A stretch of DNA of 64,000 bases from Caulobacter rhizosphaerae (GCF_010977555.1 NZ_CP048815.1:4394501-4458500); one strand, 5' to 3'; counted from the stretch's first letter, positions 26,422 to 35,239 are shown. Numbers and translations: made by a program. The notes: a model not told the origin generated them from the sequence alone.

Positions 26422-27894
26422 CTACTCGTTCCACGCCCGGCCCTGGGGCGAGATCAGCGCGGTGGCGCTGTGCGGTCCCCAGGTGCCGGCGGCGTAGGGC
26501 GCGGGCTCGATCTTGGCCTCGGCCCAGGCGGCGGAGACGCCGTCCACGAACTTCCACGCCTGCTCGACCTCGTCGCGGCGCACGAATAGGGTGCGGTCGC
26601 CGCGGAACACGTCCAGCAGCAGCTTTTCGTAGGCGATGCGGCGGCGGCTGCCGGCCGCGCTCATGGCCAGGGACAGCGGCAGGGACTGCAGGCGCATGCC
26701 CTCTTCCGACAGGCCCGGACGCTTGGTCATCACGGTCAGCGAGATGTCCTCGTCCGGCTGCAGGTCGATGACCAGGCGGTTGGCCTTGGTCTCGGCCTGG
26801 GCGGCGGACCCGAAGATGTTGTGCGGCACGGGCTTGAACTGCACGACGATCTGGGTGCGGCGGTCGGGCAGGTTCTTGCCGGTGCGCAGGAAGAACGGCA
26901 CGCCGGCCCAGCGCCAGTTGTCGATGTCGACCTTCATGGCCACGAAGGTCTCGGTCTTGGACGGCTTGCCGACCTCTTCCAGATAGCCCTCGCGCGCGGT
27001 CCCCTCGACCACCCCGGCCACGTACTGGCCGCGCACGGTGTCGTGGGCGACATTGGCCTTGGTGAACGGACGCAGGGACCGCAGCACCTTGACCTTCTCG
27101 TCGCGGACCGCGTCCGGGTCGAAGCCCGACGGAGCCTCCATGGCCACCAGGCACAGCAGCTGCAGCAGGTGGTTCTGCAGCATGTCGCGCAGGGCGCCGT
27201 ATTCATCGTAATAGGGCCAGCGCTCGCCGACCTTCTCGGTCTCGGCGATCGTGATCTGCACGTGATCGATGTGCTTGTTGTCCCACAGGGGCTCGAACAG
27301 CACGTTGCCGAAGCGCAGAGCGGTCAGGTTCTGGACCGTCTCCTTGCCCAGATAGTGGTCGATGCGGAAGATCTGGCTTTCGTCGACGACCGCGCCGACC
27401 GCGCCGTTGATCACGCACGAGCTGGCGAAGTCCTTGCCGATCGGCTTTTCCAGCACCAGGCGCGTCTTGGGGCCAGTCAGGCCGGCCGATTGCAAGGCGG
27501 TGCAGACCGAGCCGTAGAGGCTGGGCGACAGGGCGAAATAGACGACGAGGTCGCCGTGCGGGCCGACCTTGTCGGCCAACGCCTTGGCGCCCTCTTCCTT
27601 GGTGATGTCGACCGACAGGTAGTCCAGGCGGGCGGCCAGGCGGTTCCACGCCGATTCCTCGACGGTCGCGCGCTTGCCCAGCTGTTCGCGCACCAGCTTG
27701 CGATAGCTGTCGGCGGTGTGGTCGTGACGGGCTAGGCCGATGATCCGCAGGTCGTGCGGCAGGAGGCGGTCGACCTCGAGAAAATACAGCGAAGGCAACA
27801 ACATGCGCAGCGCGAGATCCCCCGCGCCGCCCAGCAGAACCAGCACTTCGCGACCTGTCTGGTCGACGTTCGTTTCTTTGGCCAAAGCTTCCAC
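26422..27894 (-). CDS. zwf: Glucose-6-phosphate dehydrogenase
   Basis: A 490-residue enzyme oxidising glucose 6-phosphate with NAD(P)+, the first committed step of the Entner-Doudoroff and oxidative pentose routes. The nucleotide site is LLGGAGDLALRMLLPSLY (about 21-38; the usual GASGDL has become GGAGDL). The catalytic segment RIDHYLGKETVQN lies near residue 180. The start used is the GTG at 27894. A TTG at 27885, preceded by AGGGTGGA, is an alternative and would give a better ribosome site. A LacI-type operator lies only 5 bases upstream of the GTG. It is the first gene of the zwf-pgl-edd-glk operon. Confidence 0.95.
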   Translation of the reverse strand: MEALAKETNVDQTGREVLVLLGGAGDLALRMLLPSLYFLEVDRLLPHDLRIIGLARHDHTADSYRKLVREQLGKRATVEESAWNRLAARLDYLSVDITKEEGAKALADKVGPHGDLVVYFALSPSLYGSVCTALQSAGLTGPKTRLVLEKPIGKDFASSCVINGAVGAVVDESQIFRIDHYLGKETVQNLTALRFGNVLFEPLWDNKHIDHVQITIAETEKVGERWPYYDEYGALRDMLQNHLLQLLCLVAMEAPSGFDPDAVRDEKVKVLRSLRPFTKANVAHDTVRGQYVAGVVEGTAREGYLEEVGKPSKTETFVAMKVDIDNWRWAGVPFFLRTGKNLPDRRTQIVVQFKPVPHNIFGSAAQAETKANRLVIDLQPDEDISLTVMTKRPGLSEEGMRLQSLPLSLAMSAAGSRRRIAYEKLLLDVFRGDRTLFVRRDEVEQAWKFVDGVSAAWAEAKIEPAPYAAGTWGPHSATALISPQGRAWNE

Positions 27895-27898
27895 CCTA

Positions 27899-27912
27899 TG
27901 ACAACGTTGTCA
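27899..27912. promoter_or_regulatory. LacI-type operator at the 5' end of zwf
   Basis: TGACAACGTTGTCA is a perfect 14-base palindrome 5 bases upstream of the GTG start of zwf. A repressor bound here would block the start of the zwf-pgl-edd-glk operon. The rest of the 307-base space to the next gene (to 28201) shows no other palindrome and no terminator I can support; the operon promoter must lie there. Confidence 0.8.
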
Positions 27913-28201
27913 TGCCACGCCCTCTCGAGCAATGCAAGCGGACCCCGCCACATGAAGGCCGAGGCCCCGTGTCGACGTCCCGACAGGATCGCGCGCGCGG
28001 CGTCTAACTAAGGCGTTTGGGCCTGGGCCGCCAGCGGACCAATCGCTTTTCGAACGCGAAGGTTCACCGCCTGGGCAGGCTGAACGCGGGCGCGCCGCAA
28101 ATGGCGACCGCGCAGGCGATGCTGCAAGGAGAAATTAGCCCCAACGCCGGGCTTGGCCGGCTGGGCCGTCTAGAGAACACGGAGCGACGCCGACGAAATC
28201 C

Positions 28202-31084
28202 TTAGTTGCTCGCCTGGGCCCGGAAGCGGTCCTTCATCTTGGCCACCCAGCCATTGAAGGCCTCGTTGTCGGCGGTGACCTTGCTGAAGTCGGTGCTGGA
28301 CAGGCTGCCCGGATCGGCGCCGGCCAGGGCCACGCGCAAGCCGTCGGGATTGCGCGCGCCGTCGACGAAGCCGCCATAGCGCTGGCGCAGGCGGCCCAGC
28401 GCGGCGTCGTCGTCGGCCAGACTGAAGGCCACGGCCGCGCGCAGCAGCTTGGACTCGTCGGCCGGGTTCAGGACGCCGGGCGTCTTCCAGCGGTCCGCCA
28501 GCGAGCGTTCGTAAAGCGCACCGGCCTGGGGCCAGGCGTGCTGCTTCCAGGCGATCTCGGCGCGGACGTCCTCGGCGTCGCGGCTCTTGTCGCCCTCGAT
28601 CACCTCCAGGGCGGCGTCGTAGCGGCCCAGGCCCATCAGGGCGCGGGCGGTGGCTAGGCGGCGCTCGGCGTTCAGGGCTGGCGGCAGGATCGTGGTGCGC
28701 GTGGCGTTGATGGTGTCCAGCGCGCTCTCGGGCTTGCGGTCCATCAGGTAGATCCAGGCGAGATCCGTGGCCACCTGGGCCTTGGGCACGCCGTTCAGGC
28801 GATTGTCGACCTGGTACTTGAGCAGCTTGGCGGCCTCGTCCAGCAAGTCGACATCGACCAGGCGACGCACCAGGTTGCGGACCATCTGGTCGCCGTCGGC
28901 GCCGATCGGGGTCAGGTCCTGGAAGTCGTAGAACAGCCCCACCGCCTGGATTGGCTGCATGCCGTCGGCCAGGCCGTCGAGGAACAGGCTGCGGAACGCG
29001 GTGTTCAGATCGTTGCGCAGAGCGACCGCCTGCGGCAGGTCGGACTGCACGTTGCTGGCCGAGTGCAGCACCTCCAGCGCCTCGCGATAGCGGCCCTGCC
29101 TGATCTGCAGCTGGCCCAGCGCACGGATGGTGTCCAGTTCCACCCCGTCGCCGCGCCAGCGGAAGCGCAGTGCGTCCAGCCCCTTGGCGGCGATGTCGGC
29201 GCTGATCTGGTTCTTGGCCAGGCGCAGCTGGATGGCGTGCAGGGTGGCCGGCGCGGCCAGGCGGTCGATGCCGCACTTCGAGATCGCCTGGAACACCGGC
29301 AGGGCGCGGACGTCGTTCTTGGCCTCGAAGGCCTTGGCCAGGGTCAGACGCAGCTCCAGCTGGTCCTCGACGGGGATGTTGGGCAGCTTCAGGGCCTGGT
29401 TGATCAGGCGAATGGCGGTGTCGGGCGCCCCGACGCCGACCGACGCCTCGGCCTGGGCGCCCAGGAAACGGGCCTGCCATAGGGCCGGGAACATGTTGAG
29501 CGCGCGGGCGCCCTCGGCGAACCGCTGGTTGGCGTCCACCCACTGGCCCGTCTTGCTGGCGATGTAGCCGCGCCACATCGCGGCCGAGGGATCGTCGCTC
29601 AGCACCGGCGAGGCGAAGTCGGTTTCGGCCTCGGCGTAGCGGCGGGCCAGCACCTTGGCCACGCCGCGCAGGCCGCGGAACTCGCCGTCGCCCATCAGGG
29701 TCTGGTGGGCGCGGCCGGCCGCGTTGAGCACGCCGATCGCCTCGAACGACAGGTTTGAGCCGACCAGGAAACGGGCAAGGACCATGCGGGCGGCCGTGTC
29801 GTCGCCCTTGCCGTCGCCGCCGCTGGCCGCCGGGATGGCGCCCAGCAGGGCGTCATAGCGGGCCATGAAGCCGCCCGAGCCGGTCTTGGCCCAGTGCTCG
29901 GGATCGATCAGGGCGGGCATGGCGAGGGCCTGGGGCGCGCCGGCCCCGGCGTCGGCCTGGGCCTGGGCGCTGGAGGACGAGGACAGCAGCAAACCCTTGG
30001 GCCGGCCAATATGCACGATGTCGCCCTCGGCGATCATCTGCAGGTCGCCGGAATAGCTTTCGACCGCCAGGCCGGTGGCCGACTGCAGCAAGGCCATCTC
30101 GACATAGTCGCGGCGCGACGGCAGTCCCTTGGACGGGGCCAGGGCGGTGGCCACCGCCAGGCGATCGCCGACCGCCGGATCCGAGACCCAGGCGATCCTG
30201 GTCGTGCCGGCCACGTTGGCGGTCAGGGTGGCGGGGCTGGCGTTGTCGTCGCGGGCCACGCGGATCGGGTCGGGCGAATCCTGGGTCCCCGCGCCCAGGG
30301 CGATCGTCCAGTTGGAGCCGACGCCGTCGGCGTAGAACGGCGCGCCCTGCGGCGTGCTGATGCGCAGCGCCGCATAGTCGGCGCCCTTGAAGGCCTGGAT
30401 GTTGCGATATTGAGCGGTGCTGGCGGGCAGCTTGCCGATGTCCAGCCGGGCCGGGGCGTCGAACACCACCCACACGGCCTCGCCGCGCCGGAACACCGCG
30501 GCGCCCGCCGGATTGGCCCAGTCGAAGCTGAGTTGAACCTGGCCCGCGACCTTGGAGAACTTGACCGGCACCGCGCCGTTGGCCGGCATCGGATTGGGCC
30601 GACGCGCGACCACGGCGGCGGCTGGCGTCGACGCCGGCGGCGCGTCCTGGCGGGCGAACAGGTTGATGAAGTCGTCGCCGTCGGCGTTGCCAGCCCGGAA
30701 GTCGGCGTCGTCGCTGAGCGCGACCACGATCTCGACCGCGCCGCCGACATGGCGCGCCTGGGCGCCCTTGACCCAGCGCGGCGGACCGACGTTCAGCGGC
30801 GAGAGGTTGGGATTGGCGTCGCGCGGAAAACGCAACACCACCGACGTTCCCTCCCGGCGCGCCTGCATGCCGCGCGAGCCGGGGAATTCCAGGCGGGTGA
30901 AGTCGGGGGCCTGGGCGACCCTGACCTGGAGGCCCGTCGAAGCGGCGGGACGCGGCGCGGCGGCCTTGCGGGGAGCGGGCTTGGAGACCTGGCGCGGCGC
31001 AGCCGAGATCGACACCGTCGGGGTCACGACCCCGAGGATGCAGATCGCCGCGACCGTCGATCTCAGGATCCCTCCCAGCGTCAT
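28202..31084 (-). CDS. Large exported TPR protein at the end of the fliLM operon
   Basis: A 960-residue protein with a signal peptide (hydrophobic residues 7-28, ending SISAAPRQ). Residues about 50-290 contain two beta-rich units (TRLEFPGSRGM...VVLRFPRD and VQLSFDWANPAGAAVFRRGEAVWVVFDAP) resembling AMIN-type sheets. From about 430 to the end it is alpha-helical with TPR-like repeats (GYIASKTGQWVDANQRFAEG, LGRYDAALEVIEGD). Its start is 21 bases after the MotE-like gene on the same strand, so it is very likely co-transcribed with fliL-fliM. A periplasmic scaffold for the motor or envelope is inferred. I know of no characterised homologue. Confidence 0.75.
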   Translation of the reverse strand: MTLGGILRSTVAAICILGVVTPTVSISAAPRQVSKPAPRKAAAPRPAASTGLQVRVAQAPDFTRLEFPGSRGMQARREGTSVVLRFPRDANPNLSPLNVGPPRWVKGAQARHVGGAVEIVVALSDDADFRAGNADGDDFINLFARQDAPPASTPAAAVVARRPNPMPANGAVPVKFSKVAGQVQLSFDWANPAGAAVFRRGEAVWVVFDAPARLDIGKLPASTAQYRNIQAFKGADYAALRISTPQGAPFYADGVGSNWTIALGAGTQDSPDPIRVARDDNASPATLTANVAGTTRIAWVSDPAVGDRLAVATALAPSKGLPSRRDYVEMALLQSATGLAVESYSGDLQMIAEGDIVHIGRPKGLLLSSSSSAQAQADAGAGAPQALAMPALIDPEHWAKTGSGGFMARYDALLGAIPAASGGDGKGDDTAARMVLARFLVGSNLSFEAIGVLNAAGRAHQTLMGDGEFRGLRGVAKVLARRYAEAETDFASPVLSDDPSAAMWRGYIASKTGQWVDANQRFAEGARALNMFPALWQARFLGAQAEASVGVGAPDTAIRLINQALKLPNIPVEDQLELRLTLAKAFEAKNDVRALPVFQAISKCGIDRLAAPATLHAIQLRLAKNQISADIAAKGLDALRFRWRGDGVELDTIRALGQLQIRQGRYREALEVLHSASNVQSDLPQAVALRNDLNTAFRSLFLDGLADGMQPIQAVGLFYDFQDLTPIGADGDQMVRNLVRRLVDVDLLDEAAKLLKYQVDNRLNGVPKAQVATDLAWIYLMDRKPESALDTINATRTTILPPALNAERRLATARALMGLGRYDAALEVIEGDKSRDAEDVRAEIAWKQHAWPQAGALYERSLADRWKTPGVLNPADESKLLRAAVAFSLADDDAALGRLRQRYGGFVDGARNPDGLRVALAGADPGSLSSTDFSKVTADNEAFNGWVAKMKDRFRAQASN

Positions 31085-31105
31085 GCCCCCGCCCGTGCTC
31101 CCGTC

Positions 31106-31891
31106 CTAGCCGGCCTTCTTGCCGCCGGCCTTGCCGGCCTCGGGACCCGCGCCGGCCAGCGGCGCGGCCGCGGCCTGGACCGCGGAATCGGCGGCGGGCT
31201 TGTCGGCGGCGGCCAGGGCGGCGCGCTGCTTGGCGATCGCGTCGGCCGACAGGCGGTTGGCCAGGCGCTCGGTCAGGATCTTGGCGTCGGCCGGCGACAT
31301 GTTGGCCAGGATCATCGAGAGCGTCCGCTCCTTCATCTTGGCGGCGATCGGCAGGCGCACGCTGTCGTCCAGCACGCTCATGCGGGCGGCGGCGTCCTTG
31401 GGCTTCATGGCCGAATAGACCGTGACCATGCGCATGGCCTCGGCTTCCTTCTGGGCGTCGGCCTGGCCCAGAAGGCCCTGGATCTCGCCCTTCATGCCGT
31501 TCAGCGCCTTCATCTTGGCGTCGAGCTTGGCCTCGGCGGCGGCCAGCAGCTGCAGCTGGACGTCAATGTCCTGCTCCCGCTGGTCCAGTTGGCCGCGACG
31601 CTGGCCCAGGCTCTGCAGCACGCGCAGTTCGGCCGGCGACAGGCCCGCTTCCTTGGCCAGGTCATTGGCCGACGGCGCGCAGATCGCCGGCGGGGCCTTG
31701 GCCGCGGCGTCCTTGCCGGCGTCAGCGGCCGAAGCGGCCTTGTCGGCGTCGGGCTTGGCCACGCCCTCGGCGAAGGCCTTGGCGCCGCTCAGCAGGTCCG
31801 GAACGGACTTGGCGCCGGCCAGGGCGTTGACGGCGAGCACGCCGACCACGGCGACCCCGACGATCGGCAGGATGCGCGGAACGTTTTTCAT
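31106..31891 (-). CDS. MotE-like flagellar periplasmic protein with MgtE-N-type domain
   Basis: A 261-residue protein. Residues 7-27 are a signal/anchor helix (ILPIVGVAVVGVLAVNALAG), about 100-165 a coiled coil (GQRRGQLDQREQDIDVQLQL), and about 170-225 a motif like the N-terminal domain of MgtE and the FliG-related fold (MSVLDDSVRLPIAAKMKERTLSMILANMSP). This build is that of the MotE family found in alphaproteobacterial motility operons, where the rhizobial member is a chaperone of the motor protein MotC. It overlaps the PflI-like gene by 4 bases. A role in motor assembly is inferred from place and family. Confidence 0.75.
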   Translation of the reverse strand: MKNVPRILPIVGVAVVGVLAVNALAGAKSVPDLLSGAKAFAEGVAKPDADKAASAADAGKDAAAKAPPAICAPSANDLAKEAGLSPAELRVLQSLGQRRGQLDQREQDIDVQLQLLAAAEAKLDAKMKALNGMKGEIQGLLGQADAQKEAEAMRMVTVYSAMKPKDAAARMSVLDDSVRLPIAAKMKERTLSMILANMSPADAKILTERLANRLSADAIAKQRAALAAADKPAADSAVQAAAAPLAGAGPEAGKAGGKKAG

Positions 31892-32499
31892 CGACGGCCC
31901 CTAAAGGTCGAACCGGGGCGCGGCGGATCTTCCGGGCCCTCGAACAGGTCATCATCTATCCGCGCCCGTGAACGCGGGGTTTCCTTTGGCGCCGAAGGCC
32001 GCGCGGTGGAAGGCGGCGGGGCGTCGCGGGGGATGCGGGCCTCGCGGTCCAGCAGCTTCTCGAAATCCTCGGCCCGCAGGCGGCGCGGGGTTTCCGGCGG
32101 AATCTCCGGCTCGGGTGCGCGGATCGGACGCGGGGCGGCCCGGGGTTCGACCGCGCGCGGCTCGGCGACGGAGCGAACGCCTGGCTCCCTTGAAGAAGGC
32201 ATCGGCGGCGGCGTAACGATCGGCCGGTTCAGGCGCTCGTCCAGCTGGCTGGCCAACGCCTTGGCCTGGGAAATGCGGTCGGCCAGGGTGTCGGCGGCTT
32301 CGTCGGTCGCCGCGCGCAGGTCAGCCAGGCCCTGCTCGGCCCGCATGGCGGCGCGGTCAAGATCGGCCACGGCCTTGGCGAAGCCCTCGTGGCTGTCGCG
32401 CAGGGCCTTCAGCCGACGCTCAAGGCGCACGCCGAAGGCCAGGGCGATCAGCAGCAGGACCGCCAGCAGACCGTTGAGGGCGATGGCCGTCACGCTCAT
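31888..32499 (-). CDS. pflI: Flagellar positioning protein PflI-like (DUF6468)
   Basis: A 203-residue bitopic protein. One N-terminal membrane helix (about residues 4-24, LNGLLAVLLLIALAFGV) is followed by a short coiled coil (about 28-92) and a proline/arginine/glutamate-rich tail. In C. crescentus PflI was found as a small membrane protein encoded among early flagellar genes and needed to place the flagellum at the pole. The build and the position, with 4-base overlaps with both fliM and the MotE-like gene, fit that protein. The name is inferred from context and topology, since no alignment was run. Confidence 0.65.
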   Translation of the reverse strand: MSVTAIALNGLLAVLLLIALAFGVRLERRLKALRDSHEGFAKAVADLDRAAMRAEQGLADLRAATDEAADTLADRISQAKALASQLDERLNRPIVTPPPMPSSREPGVRSVAEPRAVEPRAAPRPIRAPEPEIPPETPRRLRAEDFEKLLDREARIPRDAPPPSTARPSAPKETPRSRARIDDDLFEGPEDPPRPGSTFRGRR

Positions 32500-33623
32500 T
32501 TCAGCTTCTGAACCGCCTTCTTGGCCGCCGGGCTCAGGGGCGCGTCGGCCCGCACGGCGATCGAGTGATTGCGGCGGCCCATGCGCCCGCGGGTCAGCGG
32601 GATCGAGCCGGCGCGCAGCTCTACCGGACTGTCCGGCGTGGCGTTCAGCATCAGGGTGTCGCCCACCTGCAGGTTCAGCACCTTGCTGAGCGGCAGCTGC
32701 TGCTCGTCGAGCACGGCGCGCACCTCCATCTGGGTGGTCCAGAGCTCGGTGGCCAAGTGGCCTTCCCAGATGTTGTCGCGGCCGAACTTCTCGCCCATGA
32801 ACTGCTGCAGCAGCATCTTGCGGATGGGTTCGAGGGTGGCGTAGGGCAGCAGAAGCTCGATGCGGCCGCCGCGGTCTTCCATGTCGATGCGCAGCTTGAC
32901 CAGGATGGCGGCGTTGGCCGGCCGGGCGATGGCGGCGAAGCGCGGATTGGTCTCCAGGCGGTCCAGGCTGAACGACACCGGGTGCAGGGGTTCGAACGCG
33001 GCCTTGGCGTCATGCAGCACCACCTCGACCATCCGCTGCACCAGCACCCGCTCGATGGTGGTGTAGGGACGGCCCTCGATGCGCATGGCCGCGGTGCCGC
33101 GGCGGCCGCCCAGCAGCACGTCGACGATCGAGTAGATCAGGTTGGAGTCGACCGTCAGCAGGCCGTAGTTGTCCAGCTCCTCGGCCCGGAACACCGCCAG
33201 GATGGCCGGCAGCGGGATCGAGTTCAGATAGTCGCCGAAGCGGATCGAGCTGATGTTGTCGAGGCTGACCTCGACGTTGTCGGAGGTGAAGTTGCGCAGG
33301 GACGTCGTCATCAACCGCACCAGGCGGTCGAAGACGATTTCCAGCATCGGCAGGCGCTCGTAAGAGACCAGGGCCGAATTGATGATCGCGCGGATGCCGG
33401 TGCGGTCGTCATTGCCGTCGCCGGACATGTCGAAGCCTAGCAGGCTGTCGATCTCGTCCTGGTTCAGGATGCGCTCGGCGCCCATGCCGTCGCCGCCGCC
33501 GTCGTCCCAGCCGCCCATGCCGCCGCTGAAGTCGCCAAACTCGTTGGCGCCGGCCTCGCCGCCTGGAGGGTTTTCCGAGGCCCATTGGGCCATTGCGGCC
33601 TGATCGTCGATGTCTTCCGCCAT
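32496..33623 (-). CDS. fliM: Flagellar motor switch protein FliM
   Basis: A 375-residue C-ring protein. The N-terminal LNQDEIDSLLGF (about residues 53-64) is the CheY-P-binding helix EIDSLL motif, here preceded by a longer acidic/glycine-rich extension. The middle CheC-like domain begins near RGIRAIINSALVSYERLPML, and the C-terminal SpoA domain contains LNLQVGDTLMLNATPDSPVELRAG. It binds FliG, FliN and CheY-type regulators to switch rotation. It overlaps the PflI-like gene by 4 bases and follows fliL by 27 bases. Confidence 0.95.
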   Translation of the reverse strand: MAEDIDDQAAMAQWASENPPGGEAGANEFGDFSGGMGGWDDGGGDGMGAERILNQDEIDSLLGFDMSGDGNDDRTGIRAIINSALVSYERLPMLEIVFDRLVRLMTTSLRNFTSDNVEVSLDNISSIRFGDYLNSIPLPAILAVFRAEELDNYGLLTVDSNLIYSIVDVLLGGRRGTAAMRIEGRPYTTIERVLVQRMVEVVLHDAKAAFEPLHPVSFSLDRLETNPRFAAIARPANAAILVKLRIDMEDRGGRIELLLPYATLEPIRKMLLQQFMGEKFGRDNIWEGHLATELWTTQMEVRAVLDEQQLPLSKVLNLQVGDTLMLNATPDSPVELRAGSIPLTRGRMGRRNHSIAVRADAPLSPAAKKAVQKLK

Positions 33624-33650
33624 GTCGGTTCGCCTCAGCCAGCCCGAGGG

Positions 33651-34265
33651 CTAGTTGATCAGCATCTCCTCGATCAGCACCGCGTTCACCTTGGAGGGCG
33701 CGGCGACCAGATTAACGCGACGCAGCAGCTCGGCGCGCAGCTGATAGCTGCCCTGGCTGCCGTTGAGGTCTTCCGGACGCAGCTCGCGCAGGAAGGTCTG
33801 GAACATGTCCTGCAGACGCGGAAGGTTCGGCGTCAGGGCCTCGGCCGTTTCCTCGTCGGGCAGTTCGAAGGTCAGCTTCAGCTTCAGGAAGGTCGACTTG
33901 CCGTCGGCGGCCTGCATGTTCACGACGATGTCCGGCAGGGTGTAGAACACCACGCCGTCGGGGCCTTCCTTGATTACCGGCGCGCCTGCCACGGGCGCGG
34001 CGCCCTCGCCGCCCCCGCCGTGGCCGCCCTTTTCTTCCTTCTTCTTCTCTTTCTTCTTCGGCTTTTCGTGGCCCGCCTCGCCGTGGGCGTCGGGCTTGGG
34101 CTTCAGCAGCAGGAACCCGGTCACGCCGCCGCCGATCAGCACCACGGCCGCCGCGGCCGCGATGATGATCATCATCGGCGGCTTCTTCTTAGCCGGAGCT
34201 TCGCCCTCGGCGGCGCCCTCTTCGCCTTCCGGGGCGGGAGCGTCCTTGGGGGGTTTGTTGGCCAC
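33651..34265 (-). CDS. fliL: Flagellar basal body-associated protein FliL
   Basis: A 204-residue inner membrane protein. The cytosolic tail is acidic/proline-rich, the membrane helix is at about residues 31-54, and the periplasmic FliL domain contains YTLPDIVVNMQAADGKSTFLKLKLTFEL and ends with VNAVLIEEMLIN. A lysine/glycine-rich linker (KKKEKKKEEKGGHGGGGEG, about 70-88) precedes the domain. FliL rings surround the stator and support torque. It is the first gene of the fliL-fliM-pflI-motE-TPR operon, divergent from flgF. Confidence 0.95.
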   Translation of the reverse strand: MANKPPKDAPAPEGEEGAAEGEAPAKKKPPMMIIIAAAAAVVLIGGGVTGFLLLKPKPDAHGEAGHEKPKKKEKKKEEKGGHGGGGEGAAPVAGAPVIKEGPDGVVFYTLPDIVVNMQAADGKSTFLKLKLTFELPDEETAEALTPNLPRLQDMFQTFLRELRPEDLNGSQGSYQLRAELLRRVNLVAAPSKVNAVLIEEMLIN

Positions 34266-34489
34266 GCGCGCGGTTCCTTGGAATCTACGGATCTACTCAT
34301 GCGTGGAGCATGGTTAACGATGTCTTTTGAAGGCCATTTCGCCGCAGGCTGAATCTGCCCGGCAGACTCCTCCACCGGGGGCCCGTTAACCCTCCTTTTC
34401 GTTGAAATTACTGCACTTTTCGACTTGGCACGAGGGTTGCTTGCTGACTTGCGGCGCATTTGTCGCGCCAGCCGTCTCGGTAACCGGTC
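34266..34489. promoter_or_regulatory. Divergent control region of the fliL and flgF operons
   Basis: This 224-base space holds, from the fliL side, ATGGTTAA at 34310-34317 (TTAACCAT on the minus strand, a CtrA half-site shape), a TCTGCC-C-GGCAGA palindrome at 34354-34366 that is a candidate activator site for FlbD, and the sigma-54 promoter at 34426-34440 pointing to flgF. In C. crescentus fliLM is a class II operon under CtrA and flgFG is a later, sigma-54/FlbD-dependent class. The assignment of individual sites is by eye. Confidence 0.5.
34426..34440 (+). promoter_or_regulatory. Sigma-54 (RpoN) promoter of flgF
   Basis: TGGCAC-GAGGG-TTGC is an exact match to the -24/-12 consensus, with GG at 34427-34428 and GC at 34439-34440 at the required spacing. 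The flgF ATG is at 34490, about 40 bases downstream of the expected start of transcription. Late flagellar operons of Caulobacter use this sigma factor. Confidence 0.88.
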
Positions 34490-35227
34490 ATGGACAACGC
34501 ACTTTATGTGGGACTTTCGCGGCAGATGACCCTGCGCCGCGAGCTCGACATCGTGGCCAACAACATCGCCAACGCCAACACGACCGGCTTCAAGGTCGAG
34601 GAGCTGATGGTCCGCACCGAGCCGGCGAAACCGGCCCGCACCGCCGGCGGCGCGAACCCGGTGAAGTTCGTGCTGGACGACGGCGTGGCGCGCGACTTCG
34701 GCCAGGGCGCCCTGACCCAGACCGGCGGCGACTTCGACCTGGCCCTGGAAGGCCAGGGCTTCTTCAAGGTCTCCACGGCCGGCGGCGAGCGCTACACCCG
34801 CGACGGCCGCTTCACGATGAACCCCGACGGCAAGCTGGTCACCCAGAACGGCCAGCCCGTGCTGGACGACGGCGGCGGCGAGATCCTGCTGGACCCGCTG
34901 AAGGGCCCGGTCACCATCGCCCGCGACGGCACGGTCAGCCAGGGCGCCGAGCGCTCCGGCAAGATCGCCGTGGTGCGTCCGACCGACCTCGCCAGCTTCC
35001 GCAAGGACGGCGACAACCTCTATCGCAACACCACCAACGACACCCCCCAGGCCGCCCCGGACGCCATGATCCACCAGGGCATGCTGGAAGCCTCCAACGT
35101 CCAGTCGATCACCCAGATCACCAAGCTGATCGAGGTCAGCCGCGCCTACGAGAGCGTGGCCAAGATGATGGACCAAACCTCGGAACTGTCCCGGAGCGCC
35201 GTCGAGCGCCTGGGCAAGCCGCAGTAA
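34490..35227 (+). CDS. flgF: Flagellar basal-body proximal rod protein FlgF
   Basis: A 245-residue rod protein. The N-terminal rod signature is LDIVANNIANANTTGFK (about residues 17-33), the central flg_bbr part carries GQGFFKVSTAGGERYTRDGRF, and the C-terminal rod helix is ITKLIEVSRAYESVAKMMD. Together with FlgG, FlgB and FlgC it builds the periplasmic rod after export through the flagellar type III system, so no Sec signal is expected. It is the first gene after the sigma-54 promoter, and flgG follows after 12 bases. Confidence 0.95.
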   Translation: MDNALYVGLSRQMTLRRELDIVANNIANANTTGFKVEELMVRTEPAKPARTAGGANPVKFVLDDGVARDFGQGALTQTGGDFDLALEGQGFFKVSTAGGERYTRDGRFTMNPDGKLVTQNGQPVLDDGGGEILLDPLKGPVTIARDGTVSQGAERSGKIAVVRPTDLASFRKDGDNLYRNTTNDTPQAAPDAMIHQGMLEASNVQSITQITKLIEVSRAYESVAKMMDQTSELSRSAVERLGKPQ

Positions 35228-35239
35228 GGATAGATAACC

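Noticed and set aside
26411..27154. Long N-terminal extension of the pgl reading frame into zwf
   Set aside because: The extension is out of frame with zwf and made of low-complexity residues; the lactonase homology starts at 26410.
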